DNA of 64,000 bases, taken from contig NZ_BBXD01000015.1 in assembly GCF_001570545.1 (NCBI RefSeq), positions 62,001 to 126,000 of the forward strand. Direction: 5' to 3'. Below are positions 1-7,798 of the stretch, piece after piece. Below the pieces are notes generated by a model. That model did no database searches and was not told the DNA's origin. It was given only the letters and a program-made list of their open reading frames with translations. How positions within the stretch are numbered: position 1 is the stretch's first letter; the number at the start of each line of letters is the position of its first letter. Made by a program: the position numbers and the translations under genes. This stretch comes from Herbidospora mongoliensis. Lineage in GTDB: Bacteria; Actinomycetota; Actinomycetes; Streptosporangiales; Streptosporangiaceae.

Positions 1-465
1 GAGCGTCACCGCGCGGGGCAGGTGGAACGTCTGGGTGACCACGGTCACCTGGACGGCCCCGAAGATCTTCTTGGCCCGTACACACGAGTCCCAGGTGTCC
101 AGGCCCGCGTAGTCGAGCACGAGCGCCGCCGCAGGAACGCCCCTGGCCAGCAGGTAGTCGCGCATGACCGTGGGCTCGTCGTACTCCTTGATGTGGTTGG
201 TGCCCGACAGCAGCAGCGCCTTCACCCGCCCGGCCCGGTAGAGCTCGACGCCGATGTCGAGGCGGTCGCGCAGCATCGCGGACGGCCAGTCGCCGTTCAC
301 CCCCGCGCCCAGCACCAGCGCGACGGGCGCCACCGGGACCTCGGCGGTCCAGCCGGGGTGGTTCGTGTCGATCCGGTGGCCCTCACTGGAGAGCCACGCC
401 CACGTCATGGGCGCCAGCGCGAGCAGACTGGCCGCGACGGCGCCCAGGAAAACGGCACGTTTCAC
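1..465 (-). CDS. SanA/YdcF-like envelope protein, 3' part outside the window
   Basis: GTG start at 465; the frame stays open to base 1, so only about the first 155 residues are visible. An N-terminal hydrophobic segment is followed by VLGAGVNGDWPSAMLRDRLD, then LYRAGRVKALLLSGTN, a conserved Asp-Glu-Pro, and TQTFHLPRA. These match the DUF218 family (SanA/YdcF), membrane-anchored proteins linked to envelope barrier function and vancomycin tolerance. The start lies 6 bp after the ctaA stop on the same strand, so co-transcription with ctaA is likely. The family call is firm; the biochemical role of the family is poorly defined. Confidence 0.8.
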   Translation of the reverse strand, partial: MKRAVFLGAVAASLLALAPMTWAWLSSEGHRIDTNHPGWTAEVPVAPVALVLGAGVNGDWPSAMLRDRLDIGVELYRAGRVKALLLSGTNHIKEYDEPTVMRDYLLARGVPAAALVLDYAGLDTWDSCVRAKKIFGAVQVTVVTQTFHLPRAVTL

Positions 466-471
466 GAAGGG

Positions 472-1413
472 TCAGACGCGGGCGACCGCGTCGTGGTTCA
501 CGACTTCCGTGATCTCGGTGCGTACCCGCAGCATGTGGACGACCCGCAGCGTGGCGATCCACACCAGGGCCGCCCCCAGCACGTGGAACCCGACCAGCAG
601 CGCCGGGACGGCGAGGAAGTACTGGACGTAGCCGATGACCCCCTGCGCGAGCTCCACGCCGAACAGGATCAGCGCGGCCCGCTTGGCCTGCTCGGGCGCT
701 TTGGTGAGGTAGAGCGCGAACAGCAGCGCGAACGTCAGCCCGATGACGACCCACACGATGTCGGCGTGGATGCGGGCCACGACCTCGATGTCGAAGTCGA
801 ACCTGCTCGCCCGCTCGTCGCCGGAGTGGGGCCCCGTGCCCGTCGTGACGACGCCCGCGACCAGCAGCACCAGCATGGCCCCGGTCAGCACCCGCCCCAG
901 CGTGACGATCCACGGATGCACTGTGGGAACCACCGGCCCGTCGCCCTCGGTCGACCGCGCGAACAGCATGTAGGCCGCCGCGATCATCCCGATCGAGACC
1001 AGGAAGTGGACGCTGACGGTGACCGGGTTGAGCGCGGTCCGCACCACCAGCCCGCCCCACAGTGCCTGGAAGATCACCCCGAGCGGCTGGACCAGCGCGA
1101 GCGGGATGAGCGAGCGCCGCTTCAGCTTCCAGGCGGCCAGGAAGACCGCGATGGCGACGGCCAGCACCATGAGGCTGAACATCCGGTTGCCGAACTCGAT
1201 CGCGGTGTTGATCGGCGAGTGGTCCGGATGGGCGACCGGGACGAAACTGTCGGCGGTGCACCGGGGCCAGGTGGGGCAGCCGAGCCCGGACCCCGTGAGC
1301 CGCACGGCGGCACCCGTCACGGTGATGCCCGCGTTGACGACGACCGCCGCCAGCGCCCAGGCCCGCATGTTCCGGGCGGAGGGAGACCAGACGGAGGAGA
1401 GGAGACGCTTCAC
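472..1413 (-). CDS. ctaA: Heme A synthase (CtaA/COX15 family)
   Basis: 313 aa, hydrophobic, about eight membrane helices. It converts heme O to heme A for aa3-type cytochrome oxidase. The first loop carries TGSGLGCPTWPRC with the paired cysteines typical of CtaA. Conserved histidines lie in VHFLVSIG, RIHADIV and GFHVLGA, the likely heme ligands. The GTG start at 1413 follows a TAGCAT hexamer (1421-1426) by 7 nt, which suggests a leaderless transcript. It is divergent from the hydroxyproline operon and followed at once by the SanA-like gene. Confidence 0.93.
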   Translation of the reverse strand: MKRLLSSVWSPSARNMRAWALAAVVVNAGITVTGAAVRLTGSGLGCPTWPRCTADSFVPVAHPDHSPINTAIEFGNRMFSLMVLAVAIAVFLAAWKLKRRSLIPLALVQPLGVIFQALWGGLVVRTALNPVTVSVHFLVSIGMIAAAYMLFARSTEGDGPVVPTVHPWIVTLGRVLTGAMLVLLVAGVVTTGTGPHSGDERASRFDFDIEVVARIHADIVWVVIGLTFALLFALYLTKAPEQAKRAALILFGVELAQGVIGYVQYFLAVPALLVGFHVLGAALVWIATLRVVHMLRVRTEITEVVNHDAVARV

Positions 1414-1420
1414 GGCGTCA

Positions 1421-1475
1421 ATGCTAGGTGCGGTGGGTACCGGTCCCTCTTGCGGCCTGATATGTCATGTGACAT
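1421..1475. promoter_or_regulatory. Shared divergent promoter region, ctaA / hydroxyproline operon
   Basis: Only 60 bp separate the ctaA GTG and the oxidase ATG. On the minus strand TAGCAT is a good -10 for a leaderless ctaA. On the plus strand TATGTC (1461-1466) sits 7 nt before the ATG at 1474, with no Shine-Dalgarno. Between them, GTACCGGTCC (1437-1446) is identical to the left part of the palindrome upstream of the GntR gene (6099-6120). A 6+6 bp inverted repeat with a 2-bp spacer (1462-1475) overlaps the start codon. A GntR site here is inferred. Confidence 0.5.
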
Positions 1476-2649
1476 GGTACAAACCGTGGACGTCCTCGTG
1501 GTGGGAGCCGGGATCGTGGGCGCTTCGTGCGCATACTTCCTGACCCGCGCCGGTCTGCGGGTAACGGTAGTCGATCGCGGGGGAGTGGCGTCCGGCACGA
1601 CGGGCGCCGGCGAGGGCAACATCCTGGTGTCCGACAAGGAACCGGGCCCTGAACTGGACCTTGCGCTGAGGTCGACACAACTGTGGCGAGAACTCGCCGA
1701 GGAGTGCGGCGGCTTCGAGTGGGACCCCAAGGGCGGCTTGGTCGTGGCCGAAACCCAGGAGGTCTTGGACGCCCTGGTGATCTTCGCCGAGCGCCAGCAG
1801 CAGCACGGCCGGATCGCCGGATCCGAAGTGGGCACCCCGGAAGGCGCCGCACCTGCGCCGGCCGACGTCGTCGCCACCTGCATCGCGGCGGGGGACCTCC
1901 GCGAACTCGAACCGCACATCGCCGACGGTCTCGCCGGTGGCGTCCACTACCCGCAGGACGCGCAGGTGCAGCCCATGCTGGCCGCCGCGCGCCTGCTCAA
2001 GGCCTCCGGCGCCCGGCTGGTCCGGACCGCCGTAGAGCGTTTTCTCGTCTCCGGCGACCGGGTGATCGGGGTCCGTACCGGTGAGGGCGACGTCTACGCC
2101 GACGCGGTCGTCAACGCCGCCGGGACCTGGGCCGGAAGCTTCGCCCAGGCACCGCTCCCGATCCGGCCGCGTAAGGGGTTCATCCTGGTCACGCAGCCTT
2201 TCGTCGTCCCGCCGATCAGGCACAAGGTCTACACGGCGGCTTACATCACCAACGTCGCCAGCGACGCCGAAGGGCTGGAGACGTCGGGCGTCATCGAGTC
2301 GACCCAGGCAGGGACCGTGCTCATCGGGGCCTCGCGGCAAAGGGTCGGTTACGACACCTCGATCGACTACAGGGTCCTGGCGAAACTGGCCCGGCAGGCG
2401 ATCGGGCTGTTTCCCGTCCTGGCCGACCGGCAGGTCATGCGGGCCTACGCGGGGCTGCGGCCGTACTCGCCGGATCATCTGCCGGTCATCGGGCCCGACT
2501 GGCGGCTGGAGAACCTCTTCCACGCCTGCGGGCACGAGGGCGCCGGCATCGGACTGGCTCCGGCCACCGCCGAGATGATCACCGCGCAGATCACCGGCGA
2601 GCCGACCCCGCGAGATCCGGCGCCCTTCGCCCCGGGGAGGTTCGCATGA
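1474..2649 (+). CDS. FAD-dependent D-hydroxyproline dehydrogenase subunit (DAO family, HcnC-like)
   Basis: 391 aa. The N-terminal FAD fold VLVVGAGIVGASCAYFL and the C-terminal GHEGAGIGLAPATAEMI are typical of DAO/glycine-oxidase-like flavoproteins. With the adjacent [2Fe-2S] and second flavoprotein subunits it matches the heteromeric dehydrogenase that oxidises cis-4-hydroxy-D-proline to pyrroline-4-hydroxy-2-carboxylate. I take ATG 1474 as the start; ATG 1462 in frame is an alternative. The stop overlaps the next gene by 4 bp (ATGA), so translation is coupled. Substrate is inferred from the epimerase and deaminase downstream. Confidence 0.85.
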   Translation: MVQTVDVLVVGAGIVGASCAYFLTRAGLRVTVVDRGGVASGTTGAGEGNILVSDKEPGPELDLALRSTQLWRELAEECGGFEWDPKGGLVVAETQEVLDALVIFAERQQQHGRIAGSEVGTPEGAAPAPADVVATCIAAGDLRELEPHIADGLAGGVHYPQDAQVQPMLAAARLLKASGARLVRTAVERFLVSGDRVIGVRTGEGDVYADAVVNAAGTWAGSFAQAPLPIRPRKGFILVTQPFVVPPIRHKVYTAAYITNVASDAEGLETSGVIESTQAGTVLIGASRQRVGYDTSIDYRVLAKLARQAIGLFPVLADRQVMRAYAGLRPYSPDHLPVIGPDWRLENLFHACGHEGAGIGLAPATAEMITAQITGEPTPRDPAPFAPGRFA

Positions 2650-2882
2650 TCGAGTTCGGTTTCCAGGGACGCACGATCACGGCCGAGGAGGGACAGTCGA
2701 TCGGCGCGGCGCTGCACGCCGCCGGGATCCGGTCGTGGCGGACCACCCGGTTCGGGAACCGGCCGCGCGGGCTGTTCTGCGCCATCGGCGCCTGCTTCGA
2801 CTGCCTGCTCACCGTCAACGGCACTCCTGACCAGCGGGCCTGCCAGACCGTCGCTCGCTCCGGCGACGAGGTGAGCCCGTGA
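2646..2882 (+). CDS. [2Fe-2S]-binding small subunit of D-hydroxyproline dehydrogenase (HcnA-like)
   Basis: 78 aa. The cysteine pattern C45-x4-C50-x2-C53, then C66 within RACQT, is that of plant-type [2Fe-2S] ferredoxin subunits found in HcnA-like dehydrogenase complexes. It would pass electrons between the two flavin subunits. The ATG overlaps the preceding stop (ATGA). It has the usual length for this family. The gene ends in GTGA, where a tiny frame starts (separate entry). Confidence 0.88.
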   Translation: MIEFGFQGRTITAEEGQSIGAALHAAGIRSWRTTRFGNRPRGLFCAIGACFDCLLTVNGTPDQRACQTVARSGDEVSP

Positions 2883-2980
2883 GAATGCAAGCCCTCAGGA
2901 TCGACGGCTCGACCGAGGCCCGGCCCGTGAAGACATGTCACCACACCGGCGCCGGCCAGGCTGATGAGGTAGGCCCATGA
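2879..2980 (+). CDS. Candidate 33-aa small ORF bridging two dehydrogenase subunits
   Basis: A GTG at 2879 overlaps the previous stop as GTGA, and the frame ends in a TGA that overlaps the next ATG as ATGA. It therefore exactly fills the gap between two subunit genes with 4-bp overlaps at both ends. An in-frame ATG occurs at 2885. The peptide has one Cys and a His pair (TCHH) and no recognisable domain. It may be only a ribosome-coupling device, or chance. Conservation is unknown. Confidence 0.35.
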   Translation: MRMQALRIDGSTEARPVKTCHHTGAGQADEVGP

Positions 2981-4221
2981 TCTACGATCTCGCCGTCATC
3001 GGGGCCGGGCCCGCCGGCCTCACCGCCGCCAGGGTCGCCGCCAGGCGTGGGCTCAGCGTCGCGCTCGTCGACGCCTACGCCAGAACCGGCGGTCAGTACC
3101 TCCGGGGTGCCACGCAACCCCGCCTGACCGGCATCGACGTGAAGCTGGGCCAGCGGGTGTGGGCGGTGGAGAAGTCCGGAGAGGGCTTCCAGATCCACGC
3201 GTCCACCACGACCACCGCCTCGACCCTGCTGGTCGCGACCGGCACCCACGACAAGGTCATCCCGTTCCCGGGGTGGGATCTGCCGGGCGTTCTCACCGCC
3301 GGTGGTGCCCAGGCCCTGGTGAAGGGCGAGCGGGTCAAGCCCGGCGAGGAGATCGTCGTGGCGGGCACCGGGCCCTTCCTGCTGCCGGTCGCGGTCACGC
3401 TGCTCGACGCGGGGGTGCGCGTCAAGGAGGTACTGGAGGCCAACCGCCCCTCGCCCCACATGGCCGCCGCACTGGCCCGGGTCCCGTCGAAGGCCAGAGA
3501 GGCCGTCGCCTTCGCGCGAAGGCTGGCGGACGCGCGGGTACCGTACAGAACAGGACACGCCGTGGTGGCCGCCCACGGCAAGGACTCCGTCGAGGGCGTC
3601 ACCGTCGCCAAGATCACCAAGGACTGGAAGCCCTACGCCTGGCGCACCGTCGACTGCGACACCCTCGCCGTCGGCTACGGCTTCACCCCGCAGGTCGACC
3701 TCCTGGTCCAGCTCGGCTGCCGGACCGAGGGCGATCACGTCGTCACCGACGACCGGCAGCGGACCTCCGTCGACGGGGTGCTGGCCGCCGGTGAGGTCGC
3801 GGGGGTCGCGGGTGCGCAGGCCGCCGTGGTGGAGGGCGCTCTGGCCGTCCACGCCCTGATCGGCGAGCCGCCGCCCCGGCTGCTCGCCGAGAAGCGCCGC
3901 CTGCGCCGTTTCGCGCGGGCCCTGGAACTCTCCTATCCGGTACGCGACGGCTGGCAGCACTGGCTCAGACCGGACACCCTCGTCTGCCGCTGCGAAGAGG
4001 TCACGGTCACCGCGATCGAAGAGGCCCGTGACCTCGGCGCCGACGATCCCAGAATGGTCAAGCTATTGGCCCGGCCCGGAATGGGCTGGTGCCAGGGCCG
4101 CATGTGCGGCCACGCCGTCGCCCGGCTGACCGGGCACGAGCCAGCCCCCCAGAAGAGACCGTTCGCCCAGCCGATCACCCTCGCAGACCTGACACTGCAC
4201 GATCGAGAGGACAGCACATGA
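2977..4221 (+). CDS. FAD/NAD(P)-binding D-hydroxyproline dehydrogenase subunit with BFD-type Fe-S domain (HcnB-like)
   Basis: 414 aa. The N-terminal AVIGAGPAGLTAARVAARRG binds FAD; a second nucleotide-binding region follows near residues 120-150. The C-terminal part has CRCEEVT and, about 35 residues on, GWCQGRMCG, the four-Cys BFD-like [2Fe-2S] site. This architecture is that of the HcnB/OoxA-like subunit of amino-acid dehydrogenases. GAGG lies about 9 nt before ATG 2977. The stop overlaps the deaminase start (ATGA). Confidence 0.88.
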   Translation: MIYDLAVIGAGPAGLTAARVAARRGLSVALVDAYARTGGQYLRGATQPRLTGIDVKLGQRVWAVEKSGEGFQIHASTTTTASTLLVATGTHDKVIPFPGWDLPGVLTAGGAQALVKGERVKPGEEIVVAGTGPFLLPVAVTLLDAGVRVKEVLEANRPSPHMAAALARVPSKAREAVAFARRLADARVPYRTGHAVVAAHGKDSVEGVTVAKITKDWKPYAWRTVDCDTLAVGYGFTPQVDLLVQLGCRTEGDHVVTDDRQRTSVDGVLAAGEVAGVAGAQAAVVEGALAVHALIGEPPPRLLAEKRRLRRFARALELSYPVRDGWQHWLRPDTLVCRCEEVTVTAIEEARDLGADDPRMVKLLARPGMGWCQGRMCGHAVARLTGHEPAPQKRPFAQPITLADLTLHDREDST

Positions 4222-5087
4222 TCCGACCCTGGCACGGCATCATGGTGGCCACCGCGCTCCCCTTCACCGGTGACCTCACCGTTGACCACGACGCCTATGC
4301 CGCGCACTGCCGCCGGCTCGTCGACGAGGGTTGTGACGGCGTGGTGCCCAACGGCTCGCTGGGCGAATACCAGACCCTGACGCCCGACGAGCGGGCCCGG
4401 GTGGTCCGGACCGCCGTCGAGGCCGTCGGCGGCGACCGGGTGATGCCTGGCGTGGCCGCCTACGGCTCCCGTGAGGCGCTGACCTGGGCCGAGCAGGCCC
4501 GCGACGCCGGGTGCGCCAGCGTGATGCTGCTGCCGCCCAACGCCTACCGGGCCGATGAGAACGCCGTGCTGGAGCACTACCGGACCGTCGCCAAGGCGGG
4601 CCTGCCGATCGTGGCCTACAACAACCCGATCGACACGAAGGTCGACCTGACCCCGGCGCTGCTGGCCAAGCTGTTCGGCGAGGGCCTGATCGTGGCGGTC
4701 AAGGAGTTCAGCGGCGACGTGCGCCGCGCCTACGAGATCCGCGAGGTGGCCCCCGACCTCGACCTCCTCGTCGGGTCGGACGACGTGGTGCTGGAGCTGC
4801 TCACCGCCGGGGCGAAGGGCTGGATCGCCGGGTTCCCCAACTCGGTGACCCGCCAGTGCGTCGACCTCTACCGGGCCGCGGCGGCCGGCGACCTGAACAC
4901 CGCCGTGCCGCTCTACCGGGATCTGCACCCCCTGCTCAGATGGGACGCACGGGTAGAATTCGTGCAGGCGATCAAGCTGTCGATGGACGTGGCCGGCCTC
5001 AATGGCGGCGCCTGCCGGCCGCCCCGCCTGCCGCTCCCTCCCGCCACGGCGGCCGAGATCCGCGCCGCGACAGAGAAGGTCATGTGA
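4218..5087 (+). CDS. DHDPS-family lyase, probable pyrroline-4-hydroxy-2-carboxylate deaminase
   Basis: 289 aa TIM barrel of the DapA/NAL family. The Schiff-base lysine is K162 in IVAVKEFSGD and the catalytic tyrosine is Y134 in IVAYNNP. In hydroxyproline catabolism this enzyme deaminates and dehydrates Pyr4H2C to alpha-ketoglutarate semialdehyde. It overlaps the dehydrogenase by 4 bp and is 1 bp from the epimerase, so it belongs to the same transcript. A DapA role is unlikely in this context. No semialdehyde dehydrogenase follows, so the last pathway step must be encoded elsewhere. Confidence 0.85.
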   Translation: MIRPWHGIMVATALPFTGDLTVDHDAYAAHCRRLVDEGCDGVVPNGSLGEYQTLTPDERARVVRTAVEAVGGDRVMPGVAAYGSREALTWAEQARDAGCASVMLLPPNAYRADENAVLEHYRTVAKAGLPIVAYNNPIDTKVDLTPALLAKLFGEGLIVAVKEFSGDVRRAYEIREVAPDLDLLVGSDDVVLELLTAGAKGWIAGFPNSVTRQCVDLYRAAAAGDLNTAVPLYRDLHPLLRWDARVEFVQAIKLSMDVAGLNGGACRPPRLPLPPATAAEIRAATEKVM

Positions 5088-5088
5088 C

Positions 5089-6087
5089 GTGCGCACCCGA
5101 AGGATCTTCCACGCCGTCGACTCCCACACCGAGGGCATGCCCACCCGCGTGATCACCGGCGGCGTCGGGGTCATCCCCGGCGCGACCATGGCCGAACGCC
5201 GCGAGCACTTCATGGCCCACCTCGATCACCTGCGCACTCTGCTCATGTACGAGCCCCGAGGACACGCCGCCATGAGCGGCGCCATCCTCCAGCCGCCGAC
5301 CAGGCCCGACGCCGACTGGGGCGTGCTCTACATCGAGGTCTCCGGCTGCCTGCCGATGTGCGGCCACGGCACGATCGGCGTGGCGACCGTACTGGTCGAG
5401 ACCGGCATGGTCGAGGTCGTCGAGCCGGTCACCACGATCCGGCTCGACACGCCCGCCGGTCTCGTCACCGCGTCGGTCGCGGTCCGCGACGGCGTGGCCG
5501 AGTCGGTCACGATCGAGAACGTGCCGTCCTTCGCGGTCGACCTCCAAAAGACGATCAAGGTCGACGGGTTCGGTGAACTCACCTACGACCTGGCCTACGG
5601 CGGCAACTTCTACGCCATCCTGCCGATCGAGTCGGTGGGGCTGCCGTTCGACCGGGCGTACAAGCAGCAGATCCTGGACGCGGGTCTCGCGATCATGGAT
5701 GTGATCAATGAGAACGAGCCCGTCCACCCGGAGGATTCCGGCATCCGCGGCTGCCACCACGTGCAGTTTCTCGCCCCCGGGTCCACCGCGCGGCACTCGC
5801 GGCACGCCATGGCGATCTACCCCGGCTGGTTCGACCGCTCGCCGTGCGGGACCGGCACCAGCGCCCGGATGGCCCAGCTCCACGCCCTCGGCGAACTGCC
5901 CATTGACGCCGAATTCGTGAACGAGTCGTTCATCGGGACGCGGTTCACCGGACGCCTGGTCGCGACCGCCACGGTCGAAGATCGGCAGGCCGTGGTGCCG
6001 CACATCACCGGTCGCGCCTGGCTCACCGGCACCGCCCAGTACTTCCTTGATCCCGGGGACCCGTTTCCGCAGGGTTTCCTCCTGTGA
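5089..6087 (+). CDS. 4-hydroxyproline 2-epimerase (proline racemase family)
   Basis: 332 aa, GTG start 1 bp after the deaminase stop. It interconverts trans-4-hydroxy-L-proline and cis-4-hydroxy-D-proline, the first step of the pathway. Both general-base/acid cysteines are present: C91 in CLPMCGHGTIG and C253 in RSPCGTGTSA. Two cysteines mark a racemase/epimerase; the 3-hydroxyproline dehydratases carry Thr at the second site. The motif GMPTRVITGG near the N-terminus is also typical. Epimerase rather than proline racemase follows from the operon. Confidence 0.9.
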   Translation: MRTRRIFHAVDSHTEGMPTRVITGGVGVIPGATMAERREHFMAHLDHLRTLLMYEPRGHAAMSGAILQPPTRPDADWGVLYIEVSGCLPMCGHGTIGVATVLVETGMVEVVEPVTTIRLDTPAGLVTASVAVRDGVAESVTIENVPSFAVDLQKTIKVDGFGELTYDLAYGGNFYAILPIESVGLPFDRAYKQQILDAGLAIMDVINENEPVHPEDSGIRGCHHVQFLAPGSTARHSRHAMAIYPGWFDRSPCGTGTSARMAQLHALGELPIDAEFVNESFIGTRFTGRLVATATVEDRQAVVPHITGRAWLTGTAQYFLDPGDPFPQGFLL

Positions 6088-6098
6088 CCTCGCGGTCG

Positions 6099-6120
6099 CG
6101 TACCGGTCCGAACCGGTACG
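6099..6120. promoter_or_regulatory. Perfect 9-bp inverted repeat, candidate GntR operator
   Basis: Arms CGTACCGGT (6099-6107) and ACCGGTACG (6112-6120) flank a 4-bp spacer, between the epimerase stop and the GntR start. There is no T-run after it, so a terminator is less likely. Its left part recurs as GTACCGGTCC at 1437-1446 in the operon promoter. TACGAT (6117-6122) overlaps the right arm and could be the -10 of the regulator gene, which would give autoregulation. Confidence 0.5.
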
Positions 6121-6153
6121 ATCACCAGGTCCGACGTCACGGATGGGAGTGGA

Positions 6154-6828
6154 ATGGCCACAGCAGAGGGGCTCGGCCTGCCGGTCGTAGGTGAGCGGCA
6201 GAGCCTGCGCGAACAGGTCGCGCAAGCCCTCAGAGACGCGCTGGTCGCGGGTGAGATGAGGCCGGGGGTCGTCTACTCCGCGCCGGTGCTCGCCGCCCAG
6301 TTCGGCGTCTCGGCGACCCCCGTCCGGGAGGCGATGCTCGACCTTGCCAAAGAAGGCCTGGTCGAGGCGGTGCGCAACAAGGGCTTCCGGGTCACCGAGA
6401 TGTCCGACACCGATCTCGACCACATCACCGAGATCCGCCGCCTCATCGAGGTGCCCACGGTCGCCAAGCTGGCCGGGTCGGGGCTCAGCGCCGACTTCGA
6501 ACGGCTGCGCCCGCTGGCCCGCGAGATCGTCACCGCCGCCGAACGCGGCGACCTGCTCACCTATGTCAACGCCGACCTGCGTTTCCACGTCGAGTTGCTG
6601 GGTCTGAACGGCAACGCCCACCTGGTCGAGGTGGTCCGCGAACTACGCAGCAGGGCCCGCCTCTACGGCCTGAAAAGCCTGGCCGACGCCGGGAAACTGG
6701 TCGACTCGGCCCGCGAACACGTCGAACTGCTCGATGCCCTGATCGCCGGCGACAGCCGTGCGGCAGAACACGTGATGAAACACCACATTCAGCACGTGCG
6801 CGGCATATGGGCCAACAAGCCGGAGTAG
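6154..6828 (+). CDS. GntR-family transcriptional regulator, FCD subfamily
   Basis: 224 aa. Residues about 15-80 form a winged HTH with VLAAQFGVSATPVREAMLDLAKEGLVE, followed by an all-helical FCD effector domain with metal-ligand-type Asp/His residues (for example HITEIRRLIE, FHVELL and AREHVELLDAL). The gene follows the hydroxyproline operon in the same direction, so it is probably its local regulator responding to hydroxyproline or a pathway intermediate. It ends 1 bp from the convergent EamA gene. Confidence 0.88.
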   Translation: MATAEGLGLPVVGERQSLREQVAQALRDALVAGEMRPGVVYSAPVLAAQFGVSATPVREAMLDLAKEGLVEAVRNKGFRVTEMSDTDLDHITEIRRLIEVPTVAKLAGSGLSADFERLRPLAREIVTAAERGDLLTYVNADLRFHVELLGLNGNAHLVEVVRELRSRARLYGLKSLADAGKLVDSAREHVELLDALIAGDSRAAEHVMKHHIQHVRGIWANKPE

Positions 6829-6829
6829 T

Positions 6830-7702
6830 TCACCCCGAACGTGCGGCCCCGATCGAGGCGACCACCACACACCCGATCGCGGCCCACTCCCGCAGATGCA
6901 GGACCTCGCCCAGCACGACCAGCCCGACCATCGCGGCGACGGCGGGTTCGAGGCTCATCAGAATGCCGAACACCCGTTTGGGCATCCGCCGCAGCGCCTC
7001 GAGCTCCAGCGAGTAGGGGATCACCGACGACAGCAGCCCGACGCCGAGCCCGATCAGCAGGATCGTGGGGTCGAGCAGGTCCAGACCTCCGGAGGCGATC
7101 CCCGGCGGCGCCACCACCACGGTCGCGATGATCATGGCGAACACGAGCCCCGACGTGCCGGGGAACCGCTGCCCCACCGACGCCGACAGCAGGATGTACG
7201 CCCCCCAGCAGACCCCCGCCGCCGCGGCGAACCCGATCCCGACCCAGTCGGCGTTGGCGGCGTTCCCCCACGGCGCGAGCAGCACGATCCCGGTCCCGGC
7301 CAGCACCACCCACACCACGTCGAGCTTGCGGCGCGAGGCGGCCACGGCCACCCCCAGTGGTCCCATGAACTCGATGGCCACCGCGATCCCGATCGGGAGC
7401 CTGGCCAGCGCCTCGTAGAAGGTCAGGTTCATCACCGCGAGGATGACCCCGAACGCCAGCCCGATCCTGACGCTCTGCCACGAGAGCCCCCTGAGCCTGG
7501 GCCGGACGAACGCGACGAGCACCAGCGTCCCGGTGGCGATGCGGAGGAAGACCACGGCCGTGGGTGAGAGCTGGGCGAAGAGGTCTTTGGCCAGCCCCGC
7601 CCCGATCTGCACCGAGACGATGCCCAGCATCACCAGCGCGGGCGGCGGAACGGCTCCGGCGGCCCTGGTCCACGGCTTGGACACTTCCGTGTCAGCGGTC
7701 AC
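6830..7702 (-). CDS. EamA/RhtA-like drug/metabolite exporter
   Basis: About 290 aa with ten hydrophobic segments in two EamA repeats, the first around MLGIVSVQIGAGLAKDLF and the second starting near GVCWGAYILL. It belongs to the DMT superfamily, and the sequence resembles RhtA (homoserine/threonine and amino-acid export). I choose GTG 7702 because GAGGAG lies 8 nt upstream; GTG 7711 in frame would overlap that site. It is convergent with the GntR gene. Transport of hydroxyproline-related compounds is possible but unsupported. Confidence 0.82.
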   Translation of the reverse strand: MTADTEVSKPWTRAAGAVPPPALVMLGIVSVQIGAGLAKDLFAQLSPTAVVFLRIATGTLVLVAFVRPRLRGLSWQSVRIGLAFGVILAVMNLTFYEALARLPIGIAVAIEFMGPLGVAVAASRRKLDVVWVVLAGTGIVLLAPWGNAANADWVGIGFAAAAGVCWGAYILLSASVGQRFPGTSGLVFAMIIATVVVAPPGIASGGLDLLDPTILLIGLGVGLLSSVIPYSLELEALRRMPKRVFGILMSLEPAVAAMVGLVVLGEVLHLREWAAIGCVVVASIGAARSG

Positions 7703-7798
7703 CCTGTCCACTCCTCACCCCGAAACCAGCGGTCAGCAGTGTAATGGGCAAACACCGGCATTGCTGCTGATATCCGATCGGTGAGACGCCCCTCGGAG

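Noticed and set aside
22-1473. Upstream in-frame extension of the oxidase
   Set aside because: It runs antisense through ctaA and the SanA-like gene; the FAD motif begins right after ATG 1474.
4218-5087. Dihydrodipicolinate synthase (DapA)
   Set aside because: The catalytic lysine family fits, but tight linkage to epimerase and dehydrogenase genes favours the hydroxyproline deaminase role.
5089-6087. trans-3-hydroxy-L-proline dehydratase
   Set aside because: The second active-site position is Cys, not Thr, which indicates an epimerase/racemase.
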